DNA of 64,000 bases from contig CM067555.1 of NCBI GenBank assembly GCA_034509755.1, positions 47,450,255 through 47,514,254 of the forward strand, written 5' to 3'. This DNA comes from Anisodus tanguticus. Lineage: Eukaryota > Streptophyta > Magnoliopsida > Solanales > Solanaceae. The notes under the pieces are model-generated. The model had not been told where the DNA came from. It saw only the letters and a list, made by a program, of their open reading frames with translations, and made no database searches. Position numbers and translations under genes: made by a program. Position 1 is the stretch's first letter. Each line of letters begins with the position of its first letter. Positions 21,917-33,308 of the stretch are shown piece after piece.

Positions 21917-21931
21917 TATAATTATCCGTAA

Positions 21932-22489
21932 GAAGCAAGTGGCACCTCACCTAACCAAGAGAAAAAATAAATAATTTCTTAGAAAATCATGTAGAGGCAT
22001 TTACAAAGAATACCTTCTTGTCAATTTGGTATGAGCAACTAATTTTCCTTTGTCCAATCCACAGCATCAACTCCTAGACATTTTGGAAAAACAAACCCAA
22101 GCTAAAGAACCAACGTTTAAAAGACGAAGCACAAGGGAGAAAAAGTAATTGGACTTGCACATGTTAGAAAGTAATAATAAGGTCCACATCTAACGAACCA
22201 ACAAAATTAACTTAGTATATACTACATCTTACAACAAGACATCTTGTCATCTATGACATTCATAAAGGCTCGGAGTTCTGATACTACTAATCTGTAATCC
22301 AAGATCATGCACAAGTGACATAGTTAAGGCTTCTAACCTCGGGAAATTGAAGAAAGAGAGGTCATGAGCTGCTAGTACTTTCTGCAAGTGTCAACACCTG
22401 CTTTTTGAACTTGGTAAGACAATGACCAACCGAATATGGCTAACCTTTTCCGAAAAATATAAACAGAAGTATAATGACTTAATGAGCAA
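21932..22489. other. 3' flank of the Shg1-like gene
   Basis: No coding sequence seen. The part next to 22490 is presumably the 3' untranslated region of the minus-strand gene; I could not fix a polyadenylation site. Confidence 0.35.
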
Positions 22490-25400
22490 TCAGCCAAATC
22501 CTGGAGGCATTTCAGGGTCTTCTTCATCGCCATTATCTGGATTCTTCTCTTTCGTGACTATAGCAAAGCCAGGTGGCGCACCGACATCCACACTGTCGGG
22601 CACCAAAGGGTCAAGTGAGCAATTGGTCTCTGACTGGGCAGGAACAGGAATTCCCGATTCCTCTTTGGGTGTTTCCTTATGGTCACTTTTGCTGTTCTGA
22701 TTTGAACCTAATCGGGCAAAACCAGGAGGTTCACTTGGCTCCGCATCAACAGAAGAAGCAGCAATATGTCCATTAATTTCAACTCCGTTCTGAGTTGGCT
22801 GCAAGTCTGAATGAGAGGATGATTCGCCAGCTTCATTTAGTTGTGGGTTCAATAACTTATTATAAACTGATTGAACAGTTTGGGTTATCTCTGTTTGAAT
22901 GCCATCACCAGTTCTGATTGTATTCCACAAATCTTCTGCAATTTTACCCATGACTTTGTCCCTATATTTCATGACCAAAACAGGTTAAAACACACTCTCA
23001 CTCCGCTAACTGATTAACTTTAAATATCACCAGTTGAAACACACTCTCATAATTCTCTGCTCGAATAAAAGGGGAAAAGGGACTAGAAGCCATAGACCTT
23101 GTTGAAAAAGGAAACGAGATTCATCCCAAGCACATGAGTTTACCTAGTTCATGTATTAGGAAATTAATACTAAGAATGCATGCATGTTCTTATTCATGAA
23201 CTAGGGAATAGGAAACTTTTAGAAATAAATTATGATACATGTACTAGTATAGGGACATGTTGGATGAGTTCCTATAAATACCTACGCACTACAACATTTT
23301 ATGTAAGTCAAGTTGGTGGAAGAATATTTTCCTCCACCTGTCTTGCTTCCTGTCTTGCTTCTCCTCCCTAATTTTCCAACAGACCTTTCATTCATTCATC
23401 ACTTAGGCAATTTAATTTTCTCTCCTCACTTGACCCACCCCTGAAGTACCAACATTTACGCTGCATTTCTCAGAGCTTCTTTTTCATTCTGTTGATAAAC
23501 AATTATTCCCCCAATACCAAATTGAAATTTCCAGATTGCGTTTTAAAATATAAACAAATTTCACTCTCCAAAAAAAAGAAAAACTACCACAATTATCCTA
23601 TTTCTGTTTTCTATGCCCCATTTAGAGCTAAGCAACACAGAATTTCAACTGTCCCTTAATTTTCATGCCAAGTCACTCTTATAGATAAATTTTCCTTATC
23701 AAAAAAGATTTCAGACAAATTTTCCTGGATAAAATGCTTTCAAATGCCTAACAAATCCTTTTAACTCCTGAAGTAAGCCAAACTTGGACATATTTTGAAT
23801 ATCATAAAAATGATGACCTTAAGAATTAAAAAACTCATTCTTGGAAGGAAAATCAGCCTAGGTGGAAACAAAAACGAGTCATAAAATAGACACGGGACTA
23901 TAAAAATAAAAGCACATGCTTAAGTGCTTATATATGCAACAAGAGATATTTTTCATTGACTAGTTTTTCTCACTTCTTTTCATGTTTTCTGAGAAAATCG
24001 TGATTATTTATACATCCCAAATTAGAAATTTCTTCCTGATGGGTATCCCACAAAATAGACAAATTAAAATATAAAAAAAATCCCCCTCCCCCCTCCCCAA
24101 AACAAATAAAAAGTAGCCAAGTATTAGAGAAAATTTAAAAAAAAAACACATTTTCCTATTTTAAACATGTATTATTGTATTTGTCATCGGAGCACAAGTT
24201 TGGAGGCCAAGGAATACTAAAGGTAATTGAATCAAAAGGTTCTACACTAGCGAAAGAAAAAAGAAGAAACAGAAACAACCTATTTGAAACAACGGAAGGG
24301 GGTTGAGATCTAAGGAAGGAATTCACAGAGTTTAGGTGCCTCTAAGAGAAAAAAATCAAAATTATGGGAAAAGGTTGAAGATATGACCTACCCAACTTCT
24401 TGATAAATTGCATCAGACAGTTGCCTTGGTTTCATATTTTCTGCACCTGGACGGTTAAGTGCTGCTGATTCTTTCACTGTGGCTATTATGCTATTCCGCA
24501 ACTCTTCCTGGAAAACAAACAAAATTGTCACACAACTGGAGCATATATATAAACTTAAAATTATAATAATGTTGTTCTTTTCCTTTTGTTTATATGAAGA
24601 CAAAGTAAAAATATAACATACCAAGTAAGATAAAAGAAATGACATACAAATCCACCCACATAGTGGATATGGCAAAATGCAACAAAAAAGTTTATGCCCA
24701 ACTGACATACATAACTGTGTCAACCATTGCACTTCACCCATGGGGGGAGGGATTGGAGCTTTTCCCATTTTCCTCACTTCCTCTGTCTTTAAGCACTGAA
24801 AGTTCTTTTAAAGGGAGGGGGGTGTTCAATTAGATCTTCTAGCACACAATAGAGGCTAAAAAACCCAATCCACTTACTGGCCCCTTCAACCTCAAACAAT
24901 TTCACGCATCAACTAGAAGAATAACGATAGAACGACAACTATCTTAACTCACCTCAAAACAAATCAAGTTTATAGATAGTTCTCTTTTCTTACAATTAAA
25001 TAAATTAACTACCCTCTCATACTCTATTAGTGAGGAGATAATCACAAAAGTTAAAAATTAGAACCTACACCATAACAAAGGAAAATGTCTATCTCTTTGA
25101 TCCTATTGTACTTAGAGATATATCTTTTTTGAATCTAATTATACATAGAAATATATCTAGGGACAAGATATATGTTTTACTTTATCATGAAGAGTAAGTC
25201 CTTTCTTCTCAAGTTTTCTAGAGAAAATAAATATTTAAATCAAGAGGGACAAAGTTTTAAATGAAATTCATTATGATGAGGGTGAAGATTTTTTGTTGAC
25301 CAAGCTAAGGCAGGACAAGTAATTCTTTCAGAAACCGATAGAGAATTTTTCTCCCCCTTTGCCCCACCCCAACCCATGTTTTTCTATACTAGGAAGCACG

Positions 25401-27162
25401 AACATCAAATTTAATGCCCCTATGCTTTTCACAATCAGCTTTGACACATCATTGATTCATCTACGACAACTATATATCTTTTATATTTGGACTATTGGCA
25501 CCACGTGTTTTGGAGTGCGAGTTTTGCAATAGAAAGCATTTTAGTTCATGCGATGCACTTCACTATATTGTCTGTGATGTTGGACCCACAAAGCTAACAA
25601 AGTTTGTCCCTTATGCCTTTCTTTTATAGTTATCCATTTCTTGACTGGGTAGTTACTACTTACTAATGGTTTTTTTATTTCCCACCTGGTGTCCGGCATT
25701 GAGGCCCGACTAATCCAGATTCATGCTGCATAAGGCCCATTAAAGGGGAAGCACTCCCTACCAAGATCTTTCCCATATCTAGGGCTCTAACCCAAGACCT
25801 CAAATTAAGGGGGAAGGATCCTATTCCATCCCAGTACAATCCTTGGGGGTACTTACTAATGTTTTAGTTTTAAGTTTAGGGTATACCGAGATATCATATA
25901 TCTCTTACAATCCTCATGTCCCCATAATTTTTCGAATTTTACATGCCAGTCCATGTTCAACAGAATGCTGGTATGATGTATTGTTGCTAAGCTTGTAAAT
26001 GAGCATAAAAATGTTGCTCAGTTATTTAAAAGATGTGCCCTTGTGGATGGTTAAAAGGTTTCCCAACATTAATTGGAAGTAAAGAGATTAGTACTCAACA
26101 GATACACATACATGTAATACATTATATACAGTAAAACTTCCCTAAAACCTAGGGCGCCTCGCCTCTCTCCCGGTGTATACGACTTAAATCCTATAATTAA
26201 TGCCAAATGTCTAATTCATATCCAACAACAAACAAACAACAACATACCCAGTGTAATCCCACAAAGTGGGGTCTGGGGAGGGTAGGATGTACGCAGACCT
26301 TACCTCTACCTTTGTAGGATAAAGAGGTCGTTTCCGATAGACCCTCGGCACAAAAGAAACTAATTCATATCCAACGTAGCACCCAAGGGCGTGGATTAAT
26401 GGTCAATGAAGTGGGTCGATAACTATGAGGTTTCAGTTCAAATTCCAACAGAGACAAAAACACCTAGGTGATTTCTTCCTATTTATCTAAGCCTTGGTGG
26501 ACAGAATTACCTAATATCTATGCTGGTAGGAGGTAGCAATTACCCGTGGAATTAGTCGAGGTGCGTGTATGTTGGCCCGGACACCACGGATATAAAGAAA
26601 CAAACACAATCATATCAAACGTGGTGAAGTAAATAAAACAAAACCCACTCTTAGTAAGTTCCATTCGCGCCAAATCTCCATTAACAATCATATCGAACAT
26701 GGCACCTAAGGATGTGGCTTAATGGTCAATGAAGTGGGTCGAGAACCATGAAATTTCAGGTTCAAATCCCAGTGGCTTCAAAAACACTAGGTGATTTCTT
26801 CTTATCTATTCAAACCTTGGTGGACAAAATCACCCGATACTTGTCAGTGGAAGGTAGCAGGTACCCGTGGAATTAGTTGACATGCGTGTAAAAAACAATC
26901 ATATCCAACATGGTGGAGTAAATAGAACAAAACCCAACTTAGGATTTCGTGCAAATTGATGTAAAAAACAAATATAACAAGACAATAACAAATACTCCAG
27001 TTTAAGCCCAATGAGGAAGGAACAAAATTAAATAAGAATAAGTATACTAACGTTTTCTTTGAGTTTGCGAATAATTTTGAGTCGAAGTTTATCGAAATCA
27101 CCATCATCTTTAAGCTTACATATTACATCTTCTGCCCTTATCCTTTTCCCACCATTCTCCAT
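22490..27162 (-). CDS. Shg1/BOD1-like COMPASS-associated protein (candidate), 232 aa
   Basis: Three exons on the minus strand: 27162-27052, 24507-24392 and 22961-22490. All introns are GT-AG and frames join exactly (111 + 116 + 472 nt). ATG 27162 begins MENGGKRIRAEDVICKLK. The N-terminal half (residues 10-92) is helical with the pattern KLKDDGDFDKLRLKIIRKLK...LSDAIYQEVGDKVMGKI, which resembles the Shg1 domain of the Set1/COMPASS histone H3K4 methyltransferase complex. This is recognition by pattern, not by search. Residues 115-232 are acidic, Ser/Asn-rich and probably disordered, with PPGF at 154-157, 205-208 and 228-231. Intron 1 (2544 nt) hosts SINE insertions; intron 2 is 1430 nt. The gene structure is secure; the family assignment is tentative. 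Confidence 0.8.
25675..25858 (-). repeat. SolS-type SINE-like insertion in intron 1
   Basis: Plus-strand text runs ccacctggtgtccggcattg ... gaggcccgactaatccagatt ... aagacctcaaattaagggg. On the minus strand a degenerate tRNA-like B-box (GGTCTTGGGTTAGAGCCC) is visible. The layout matches common Solanaceae tRNA-derived SINEs. The relic at 2880-3065 is a poorer copy. Confidence 0.6.
26227..26359 (-). mobile_element. RTE-tail/SINE insertion with perfect 16-bp TSD, intron 1
   Basis: Flanked by CTAATTCATATCCAAC at 26211-26226 and 26360-26375, a perfect 16-bp duplication. Read on the minus strand it ends in a GTT-rich tail, and the rest matches the 3' tail of the RTE LINE at 21259-21916 (gccgagggtct, gtacgcagacc reversed, ccccagaccccac). 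It is either a 5'-truncated LINE or a SINE that shares the LINE tail. 133 bp. Confidence 0.82.
26378..26575 (+). repeat. TS-type SINE copy 1, intron 1
   Basis: tRNA-derived SINE: GCGTGGATTAATGGTCAATG (A-box region), GGTTTCAGTTCAAATTCC (B-box region), then the body GTGATTTCTTCCTATTTATC and CCCGTGGAATTAGTCGAGGT. It resembles the tobacco TS family. It lies antisense to the host gene. Flanks aattcatatccaacgt and aatcatatcaaacgt look like an aged target duplication. Confidence 0.75.
26702..26893 (+). repeat. TS-type SINE copy 2, intron 1
   Basis: Same family and orientation as copy 1, with a better-preserved B-box (GGTTCAAATCCC at about 26760-26771) and A-box (GTGGCTTAATGGTC). The flanks AATCATATCGAACATGG and AATCATATCCAACATGG form a 17-bp duplication with one mismatch. 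Sequence after both copies (GTGAAGTAAATAAAACAAAACCCA-like) is also shared, implying segmental duplication of SINE plus flank. Confidence 0.75.
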
Positions 27163-27358
27163 TGTTGTAAGGGTATTAATCTAAGGGTATTTTGGAGGAT
27201 TTTGGTGTTGAATTTGTGGAAGTGTAAACCTAATACAAATTTGGAAAAGGGGGAAAATTTGGATTTTGAAATTGTTACGAGTATGTTTAGACAATTGTTT
27301 GAAGAAGTGAGATTGAGTAAAAAGGGGACAAATAGTGTCTATTAAGAAAAAGGCAAGG
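27163..27358. promoter_or_regulatory. Upstream region of the Shg1-like gene
   Basis: Only about 195 bp separate the ATG from a MITE. It is AT-rich and contains no clear TATA box on the minus strand that I can defend. It is listed because a promoter must overlap this interval or the adjoining MITE. Confidence 0.35.
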
Positions 27359-28521
27359 ACCGTTTGGCCATAAAAATGGGAATAAAATTTTTTTATTTGA
27401 AAATCATTGTTTGATCATGAATATTTCAAATTTAATTTAAAATTGTATTTCAAAATTGGAAACAGCTTATAACTTATTTTTCAATTCAATTTTCAGTCTT
27501 TTTATATTAATAAGATCCCCATTCATTCCTAGATTTCCGTCACTATAAATTTAATGTCACTACCTAACTACATGATAATGGTCTATGGACTACTATAGTG
27601 AGTCTAGTTACTACGAAAGTAGAGTTAAGTCAAAAGATATGGTATAGCAGCATTTTTGAGTGAGCAACCGGGATCTGCATTTTGAGGGAAGAGGGGAAGA
27701 AAGACTATAGAAAGGTTAAGTGAAGTACTCACAGGGACTAGGGCTGGCAATTTCACCCTAACCCGATGGATATCCGATCCACCCGACCCTATTATATGGA
27801 CGAAAAATCGACAAAACACGGATTTTAATCGGGTGACGGATCGGGTTGGATTCGGGTGGACATACATCCAACCCACCACCCGATCCATCACCCGACCCAT
27901 CCATCCACCCGTTTATAAATTAGTTATTTTTTGTGTAGTTCAGTGATAACATACCCCTGACTCATGTTGTTACTAGTACTTGGTTTTATTTCCAATAGTT
28001 GTCTTTATTTTTCTAAAGTGAATGGAAATTCTTTTTCAATTTCAACATGACAATAACGATGATTCCTAGTATCAAAAATATTGTTTTTGTACTACGTTAT
28101 ACATAATTGACATTTTCTATGTTGAACATCATTCTATATATGACTATAATTGTTAGCAATATAATAGGTTGAGGAATATTACAATGGTATCAAGATTAAA
28201 TTATAATGGTAAAACAAGATAGTATGAAAACTGAAAAATAAACCAAAAGTACCAAACTGATTGTGCTATAATTTTCATCCGCGAAGCACCTGATTCACAC
28301 GTGGATGATGAGTGGATCGGATGTGGATGAAGAAAAAATAGGGTGATGGATGGGTCGGGTGGTAGATGAATAATTGGCGGGTGGAGGCGGATTGAGCTCC
28401 ACCCGATCCATTGCCAGCCCTAACAGGGACTTTTTTAACATTTTCTTTGAAGTTATATTTCAAATTTGAAAAGTATATTTTGCCAACTTCATAAAATATT
28501 TCAAATCTATGGCCAAACGCC
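27359..28521. mobile_element. MITE with CGTTTGGCCATA ends, split by another MITE
   Basis: Left end ACCGTTTGGCCATAAAAATG; right end, read in reverse, GGCGTTTGGCCATAGATTTG. Internal sequences next to both ends share TTTCAAATTTGAAA-like words. The element is interrupted by the 684-bp hAT-like MITE at 27739-28422. The target duplication is not clear. Confidence 0.6.
27739..28422. mobile_element. Non-autonomous hAT-like MITE, perfect 8-bp TSD
   Basis: Ends TAGGGCTGGCAAT on both sides (inverted). Subterminal sequence is rich in CCCGACCC/GGGTCGGG and GGGTGGA. The 8-bp duplication ACAGGGAC lies at 27731-27738 and 28423-28430. It has no transposase gene. Confidence 0.9.
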
Positions 28522-28689
28522 TACAAAGTAAGATTATGTTGGATCTGCTCAATTATTTCTTTTAATGAATTATTTTTTTTTTGTCTTTTAGGTATTGGTA
28601 TTCACTTGTACGACTAATTGGAATTACTTAATAGACAGGCCCACTATCACGTCGTTCACCCCCAAACTCCATTCTAAGGAGTCAACTCA

Positions 28690-30018
28690 GTGTGTTTTGA
28701 TTTTGCGATGGACATAATTGATTTTGAAAGAATTGATTTTGATATAATTGATTTTGACAAAATTGAGTTTGACAATAATTGATTTATGTTTGGATGCAAC
28801 AATGTAAAATTGATTGTTATCAATTCATGATGTTTGGATAGTTTTGATCAAAATTGCTTTTGAATGTAGAATTACCTAAATGGACATAGTCAAATGCATA
28901 TAAATAAAAATTACTAAAATAATAGTGAAATATGAAGTATGTAAATAAAAATTACAAATAGATAATAGAATTTAAAGTGCAATATAGTACTTAAATATTA
29001 GTAGAATATTATTACAATACTAATTTAAAGTGCAATATAGTACTTAAATATTATTACAATACTAATTTTACATGTACTCTATAATTTGATTGCGGACTAA
29101 GTCGCGGACTAAGTCTCGAACATGATCCATCTCTGATGAAGAAGCTACATTGAAAACCTGTGATTGATCCAAGTTAGATGATCTATGATAATCATCATGG
29201 TGAATGATTGTGCTTTCATCTTCATAAAGATCAAAATCAATATCCATTTCTGCATTCCTTCTGATAAAGTTGTGTATAGTCATTGTTGCGACAACTATTT
29301 GAACATGTGTTTCAAAATTAAACTTGGGCATGCGACGTAGAATTGCAAATCTGTTCTTCCATACCCCAAAAGTTCTTTCTATTGTGCACCTTAAACTTGA
29401 GTGGTAATAATTGAATACTTCATTATGATTTGCAAACCCGTTAGAACGCCTAAAATCAGAAAGGTGATAGCATTCACATTTGTAGGGACCAATGTACCCA
29501 ATTGGTGTTGGATAACCAGAATCTACCAAATAATACTTACATGAAGGAGGGTGTGAAAAATTAAGGTTCACATTTGTGAGAGCTTGGTCAAAAACACGAG
29601 CATCATGGGCGGTACCTTCCCAACCAGCTAATACAAAAGTGAAACACATATTCCAATCACATACATCTATTATATTTTGTGTTGGATATCCCTTTCTTCC
29701 AATAAACATAGGTTGATCGCTGGCACTAACTACCCATGAAACATGTGTACCATCAATTGCTCCTATAGCATTCTTAAAAAATGGCCAATATCGTTGATCA
29801 TTTTTAATTTTGGAATAACAATCACGAAACATAGGAAAAGATAATGAAAATGAGTAGAGTTGTTGATGAAAATTAAAGAGGGTAATGAAGGAAAAGGTAA
29901 AAATCCAAATTGAAATAAATGTAGAATTGATTCTACTCACCTTAGAAGCTAGAAATTGTAGCTTCCGAAATCAATTTTGAAGAGGAGAATTGATTTTAGA
30001 GAAGAAATCCAAACACCC
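28690..30018 (-). mobile_element. PIF/Harbinger element (boundaries approximate)
   Basis: A transposase pseudogene flanked by subterminal AATTGATTTTGA-type repeats (28710-28790 and 29965-30000). Ends are tentative: GTGTGTTTTGATTTTG at the left and, on the minus strand, GGGTGTTTGGATTTCT at the right. An alternative right end lies near 30100 (ATGTTTGGTTTCG on the minus strand). No 3-bp target duplication could be assigned. Confidence 0.6.
29068..29865 (-). pseudogene. PIF/Harbinger DDE transposase (HARBI1-like), N-terminally truncated
   Basis: The nuclease of a Harbinger element. On the open frame starting at 29940 the catalytic triad is D63 (GAIDGTHVSW), D140 (YYLVDSGYP) and E188 (RCTIERTFGVWKNRF). 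The conserved WEGTAHDARVF and MTIHNFIRR stretches are also present. Everything before about residue 37 is AT-rich sequence with no family resemblance, and the usual helical N-terminus is absent. The companion Myb-like ORF of autonomous elements is not in the window. The C-terminus ends naturally (RDLVRNQIIEYM). The triad is intact, so the loss of activity is inferred from the truncation. Confidence 0.83.
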
Positions 30019-31380
30019 AGATTTTGCTCATTTTCACGAAAGTAGCAACCCAGAAGCACTTATGGGTTGCCAGAATCGAAACCAAACATGCACTCAAACT
30101 ACCAAGTACTTCACTTTGAATCACTCTTTGGACCATTGTGTACGTACATCATGGACCATTAAAATAATCCTAATGAATAATAAGTGTTTTCAAAGGGAAA
30201 AAAAAGTATAATTCCTCTCCATCCCAATAATCAAGAAAAGTTTGGAAGATAATATCCATTTCTATACAGTGTTTGCCTTTGTCAAGGCCAAAAGAAAAAA
30301 AATCAAAAATGAATATATGAGTATAAAGACTGCTAATTTCCTGTACAAGTTTGCATTGACAGTATAAAATTTTCCATTCAAAAACAGGAAGGGATAAGAA
30401 GGGTGACAAGAGGACCATATAATACAGTACAGATACACTACAACATGATAGCAATATGTGCTCCTAAGTTTAAAGTTCTACAAAAATAAAGGAACAATTT
30501 TGCAAGAGCCACCACTTCGCGACAAATGCAACAATACAAATATCAACCATATTAGCCTGCTCGCCAAAAAAATCAATGCAACTGATTGGGAGATTTAGTG
30601 ACTTCTCATTTTCTTCGAATTACAATCCGACTGCCTGCAATGATAATAGATGTAGGTCACTCAGCTGGTATGTCGCATCCCAAGTGTGTTGGAAATCAGA
30701 AGTCAAAAGACTTACGAATCATCACAGTTTTCTTCACTGACTAATGACCTCTGTGTACTCTGTGATGGTCCTAAAACCTAGATAAAGAGGAAAATTATAG
30801 CCTCACTAAGAAACGCTCAACAGATACATATATCCAACAAGGGCTCTCAAATATGAGCAAAAAATACATCAATTGAACCACTTCATCATGCTAACAACAA
30901 CATCAACATACCCAGTGAAATCCCACAACATCATCAAGCTAGAGAAAAGAAAAAGAAAGTATCATCTACAAATTGAAGATCACTCTGAAATTTCGAGGAC
31001 CCCTATAGCACTCTAATTTATCACAATCCTCCACCCAGAAAATCAACCATATTCGGACCATCAACTACTAGATAGCATGGAGAAAAAAAGAGGGAAAAGA
31101 TTTTTGTCTCCCGCTATATTTTTATGACTGAGAAATTTATCTGGAGCCAAACCTTTGGGCCAACCACAGCTCGCAAACCTCGAAGATGGTAGACATAAGC
31201 TACGCAAGTAATTGAAGCTCCTTATGTCATCACTAAATTTATTTATTTATTTATAAAGGTAATTATATTAATGGTGGGAACATTATCAAGTAACTGGAAG
31301 ACCAGATCATGCCAACAACATACCCAATGAAATCCCACAATGTGGGGTCTGGGAGGATAGAGTGTACGCAGACCTTACTG
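30019..31380. other. Intergenic with RTE-tail fragments
   Basis: No gene supported. Short fragments of the RTE/SINE tail (acaacatacccagtgaaatcccac, in two pieces) occur at about 30893-30926 and 31314-31379. The second directly abuts the Gypsy relic. Confidence 0.5.
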
Positions 31381-33308
31381 GAGGAGCATCTGGTACATTT
31401 GGAGTCTATATAGAAACTATTGAGAAAACCTCAATTATTTGCCAAGCTTGGCAAGTGTGAGTTTGGGCAACCACAAGTGTAGTATTTGGGGCACATTATC
31501 CATGACAATGGGGTAAGCACTGACCCTAGCAAAGTGGTTGCAATGTTAGATGGGTCCTACCCAAAAATAGTAAAAGAATTGAGAGGGTTCCTAGGGTTAA
31601 CATGGTACTATAGAAAGTTTGTAAAAAGGTATGCCCACATTAGCAAACCATTGACAAATTTACTGAAGAAATGTGAATTCCAGTGGAACCTTGAGGCTGA
31701 AGCAACCTTTAACTATCTAAAAAGGGCTATGTCCAGCACACATATATTGGCACTACCTGACTTCACTAAGCCCTTCATACTGGAAGTGGATGCATGCAAC
31801 ACATGTATTGGTGTTGTTTTGATGCAAGACAAAAGACCTTTGGCATTTATGAGCCAAGTTTTGAGCAAAAGACACCAGGGTATGTCTACCTATGAAAAAG
31901 AATTAATAGCCTTATTGCAAGTTGTTGATAGGTGGAGACATTATCTACATCCCCATCACTTCATAATCAAAAATGATCATTTCAGTTTAAAGTTTTTACA
32001 AGAGCATAAGATAACCACCTCATTGCAACATAAAGGGGTAACTAAGTTGATGGGATTGAGTTTTGAGATCCAATACAAAAAGGGGGTTGAGAATGTAGTG
32101 GTTGATGCTTTATCCAGAAAGGTTGTAGTTCAGTAGGACAGTGCCTTAGAAGATAGAACACCACAATGTTCTGTAATAACTCAAGCACAACCTAAGTGGA
32201 TTGAGGAAATTTTGAATAGCTACAAGGGAGATCCAGAAGTGTTCCAAGTCATAACAACACTTACTGCCTATGGTGGCAGTGAACTGAATCTCTCAATGCA
32301 ACAAGGGGTGTTGAGGTATCAAGGTAAAGCTTGGGTGAGACAAAATGGATCCCTAAGACATCAACTGGTTCTAACAATGCACCAGTCTGGATTAGGGGGA
32401 CATTCAGGGGTTTGGGCCACTTACCAAAGGATAAAATCAATATTTTACTGGTCTGCAATCATTGAGCAAGTTAAGATTGTGGTACAAGTATGTGAAATAT
32501 GCCAAAGATGTAAAGATGAACAAGTGGCCTATCCATGCTTGTTGCAACCCCTACCCATTCCTGAATGAGTATGGGAACACATTTCCATGGACTTCATTGA
32601 AGGCCTACCAAAATCTGAAGGGAAGGATACTATACTAGTGGTTGTTGATAGATACAGTAAGTATGCACATTTCATAGCCACTGCTCACCCATTCACAGCT
32701 TCACAGATAGCTAGAATGTTCTTAGACAACATCTACAAATTACATGGATTTCCCAAGAGTATAGTGTCTGACAGAGACAAGGTGTTCATTAGTAATTTCT
32801 AGAAGGAAATGTTTAAACTAATGCAAGTTCAGCTTATCATCCACAGATAGATGGTCAAATCGAGAGGCTCAACAGATGCTTAGAAAATTACTTAAGATGC
32901 ATGACTGGTCATAAACCAAAAGAATGACACAAATGGTTATCATTGGCAGAATATTTGTACAATAGCAATCACCACACATCATTAAAAATGACCCCCTTCA
33001 AGGTGCTATATGGCTATGAACCCCCTCAAATGACTTTTGAGCTCATTGCTCAATCTAAGGTGGATATAGTGGATCAACTACTGAAAGAAAGACAGTTGGT
33101 AGCCAAAATATTGAAAGAGAACTTGATTAGAGCACAAAACAGGATGAAGGTCAATGCAGACAAAAGAAGAACTGACAGGGAATTTAAAGAAGGTGATCGG
33201 GTGTTCCTAAAACTACAGCCTTATAGACAAACATCTATAGTTATAAGGAAAAGCCTCAAATTATCATATAAATTGTTTTGTGCATTGACCTTCATGTTTG
33301 GATGTTAA
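31381..33308 (+). pseudogene. Ty3/Gypsy pol relic (RT end, RNase H, integrase)
   Basis: Remnant of a chromovirus-like Gypsy polyprotein. RT C-terminal part: LFAKLGKCEFGQ, YLGHIIHDNG, LRGFLGLTWYYRKFVKRYA. RNase H: ILEVDACNTCIGVVLMQ, STYEKELIALL, VVVDALSRK. Integrase: zinc region HQSGLGGHSG with CEICQRCK, then MDFIEGLPKSEG (first Asp), SDRDKVF (second Asp) and IERLNRC (Glu). The VDRYSKYAHFI wording suggests the Reina/Galadriel side of the chromoviruses (inference). In-frame stops occur near 32134, 32566, 32801 and 32926, three of them where Trp or Gln is expected. Gag, protease, most of RT and both LTRs are missing. Confidence 0.85.

Noticed and set aside
26750..26780. tRNA-like A and B boxes
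   Set aside because: Part of a SINE with its own target duplication, not a folded tRNA gene: no acceptor stem or anticodon loop could be drawn.
29990..30454. Small frames beside the Harbinger element
   Set aside because: Low-complexity, no start context or similarity; likely chance.
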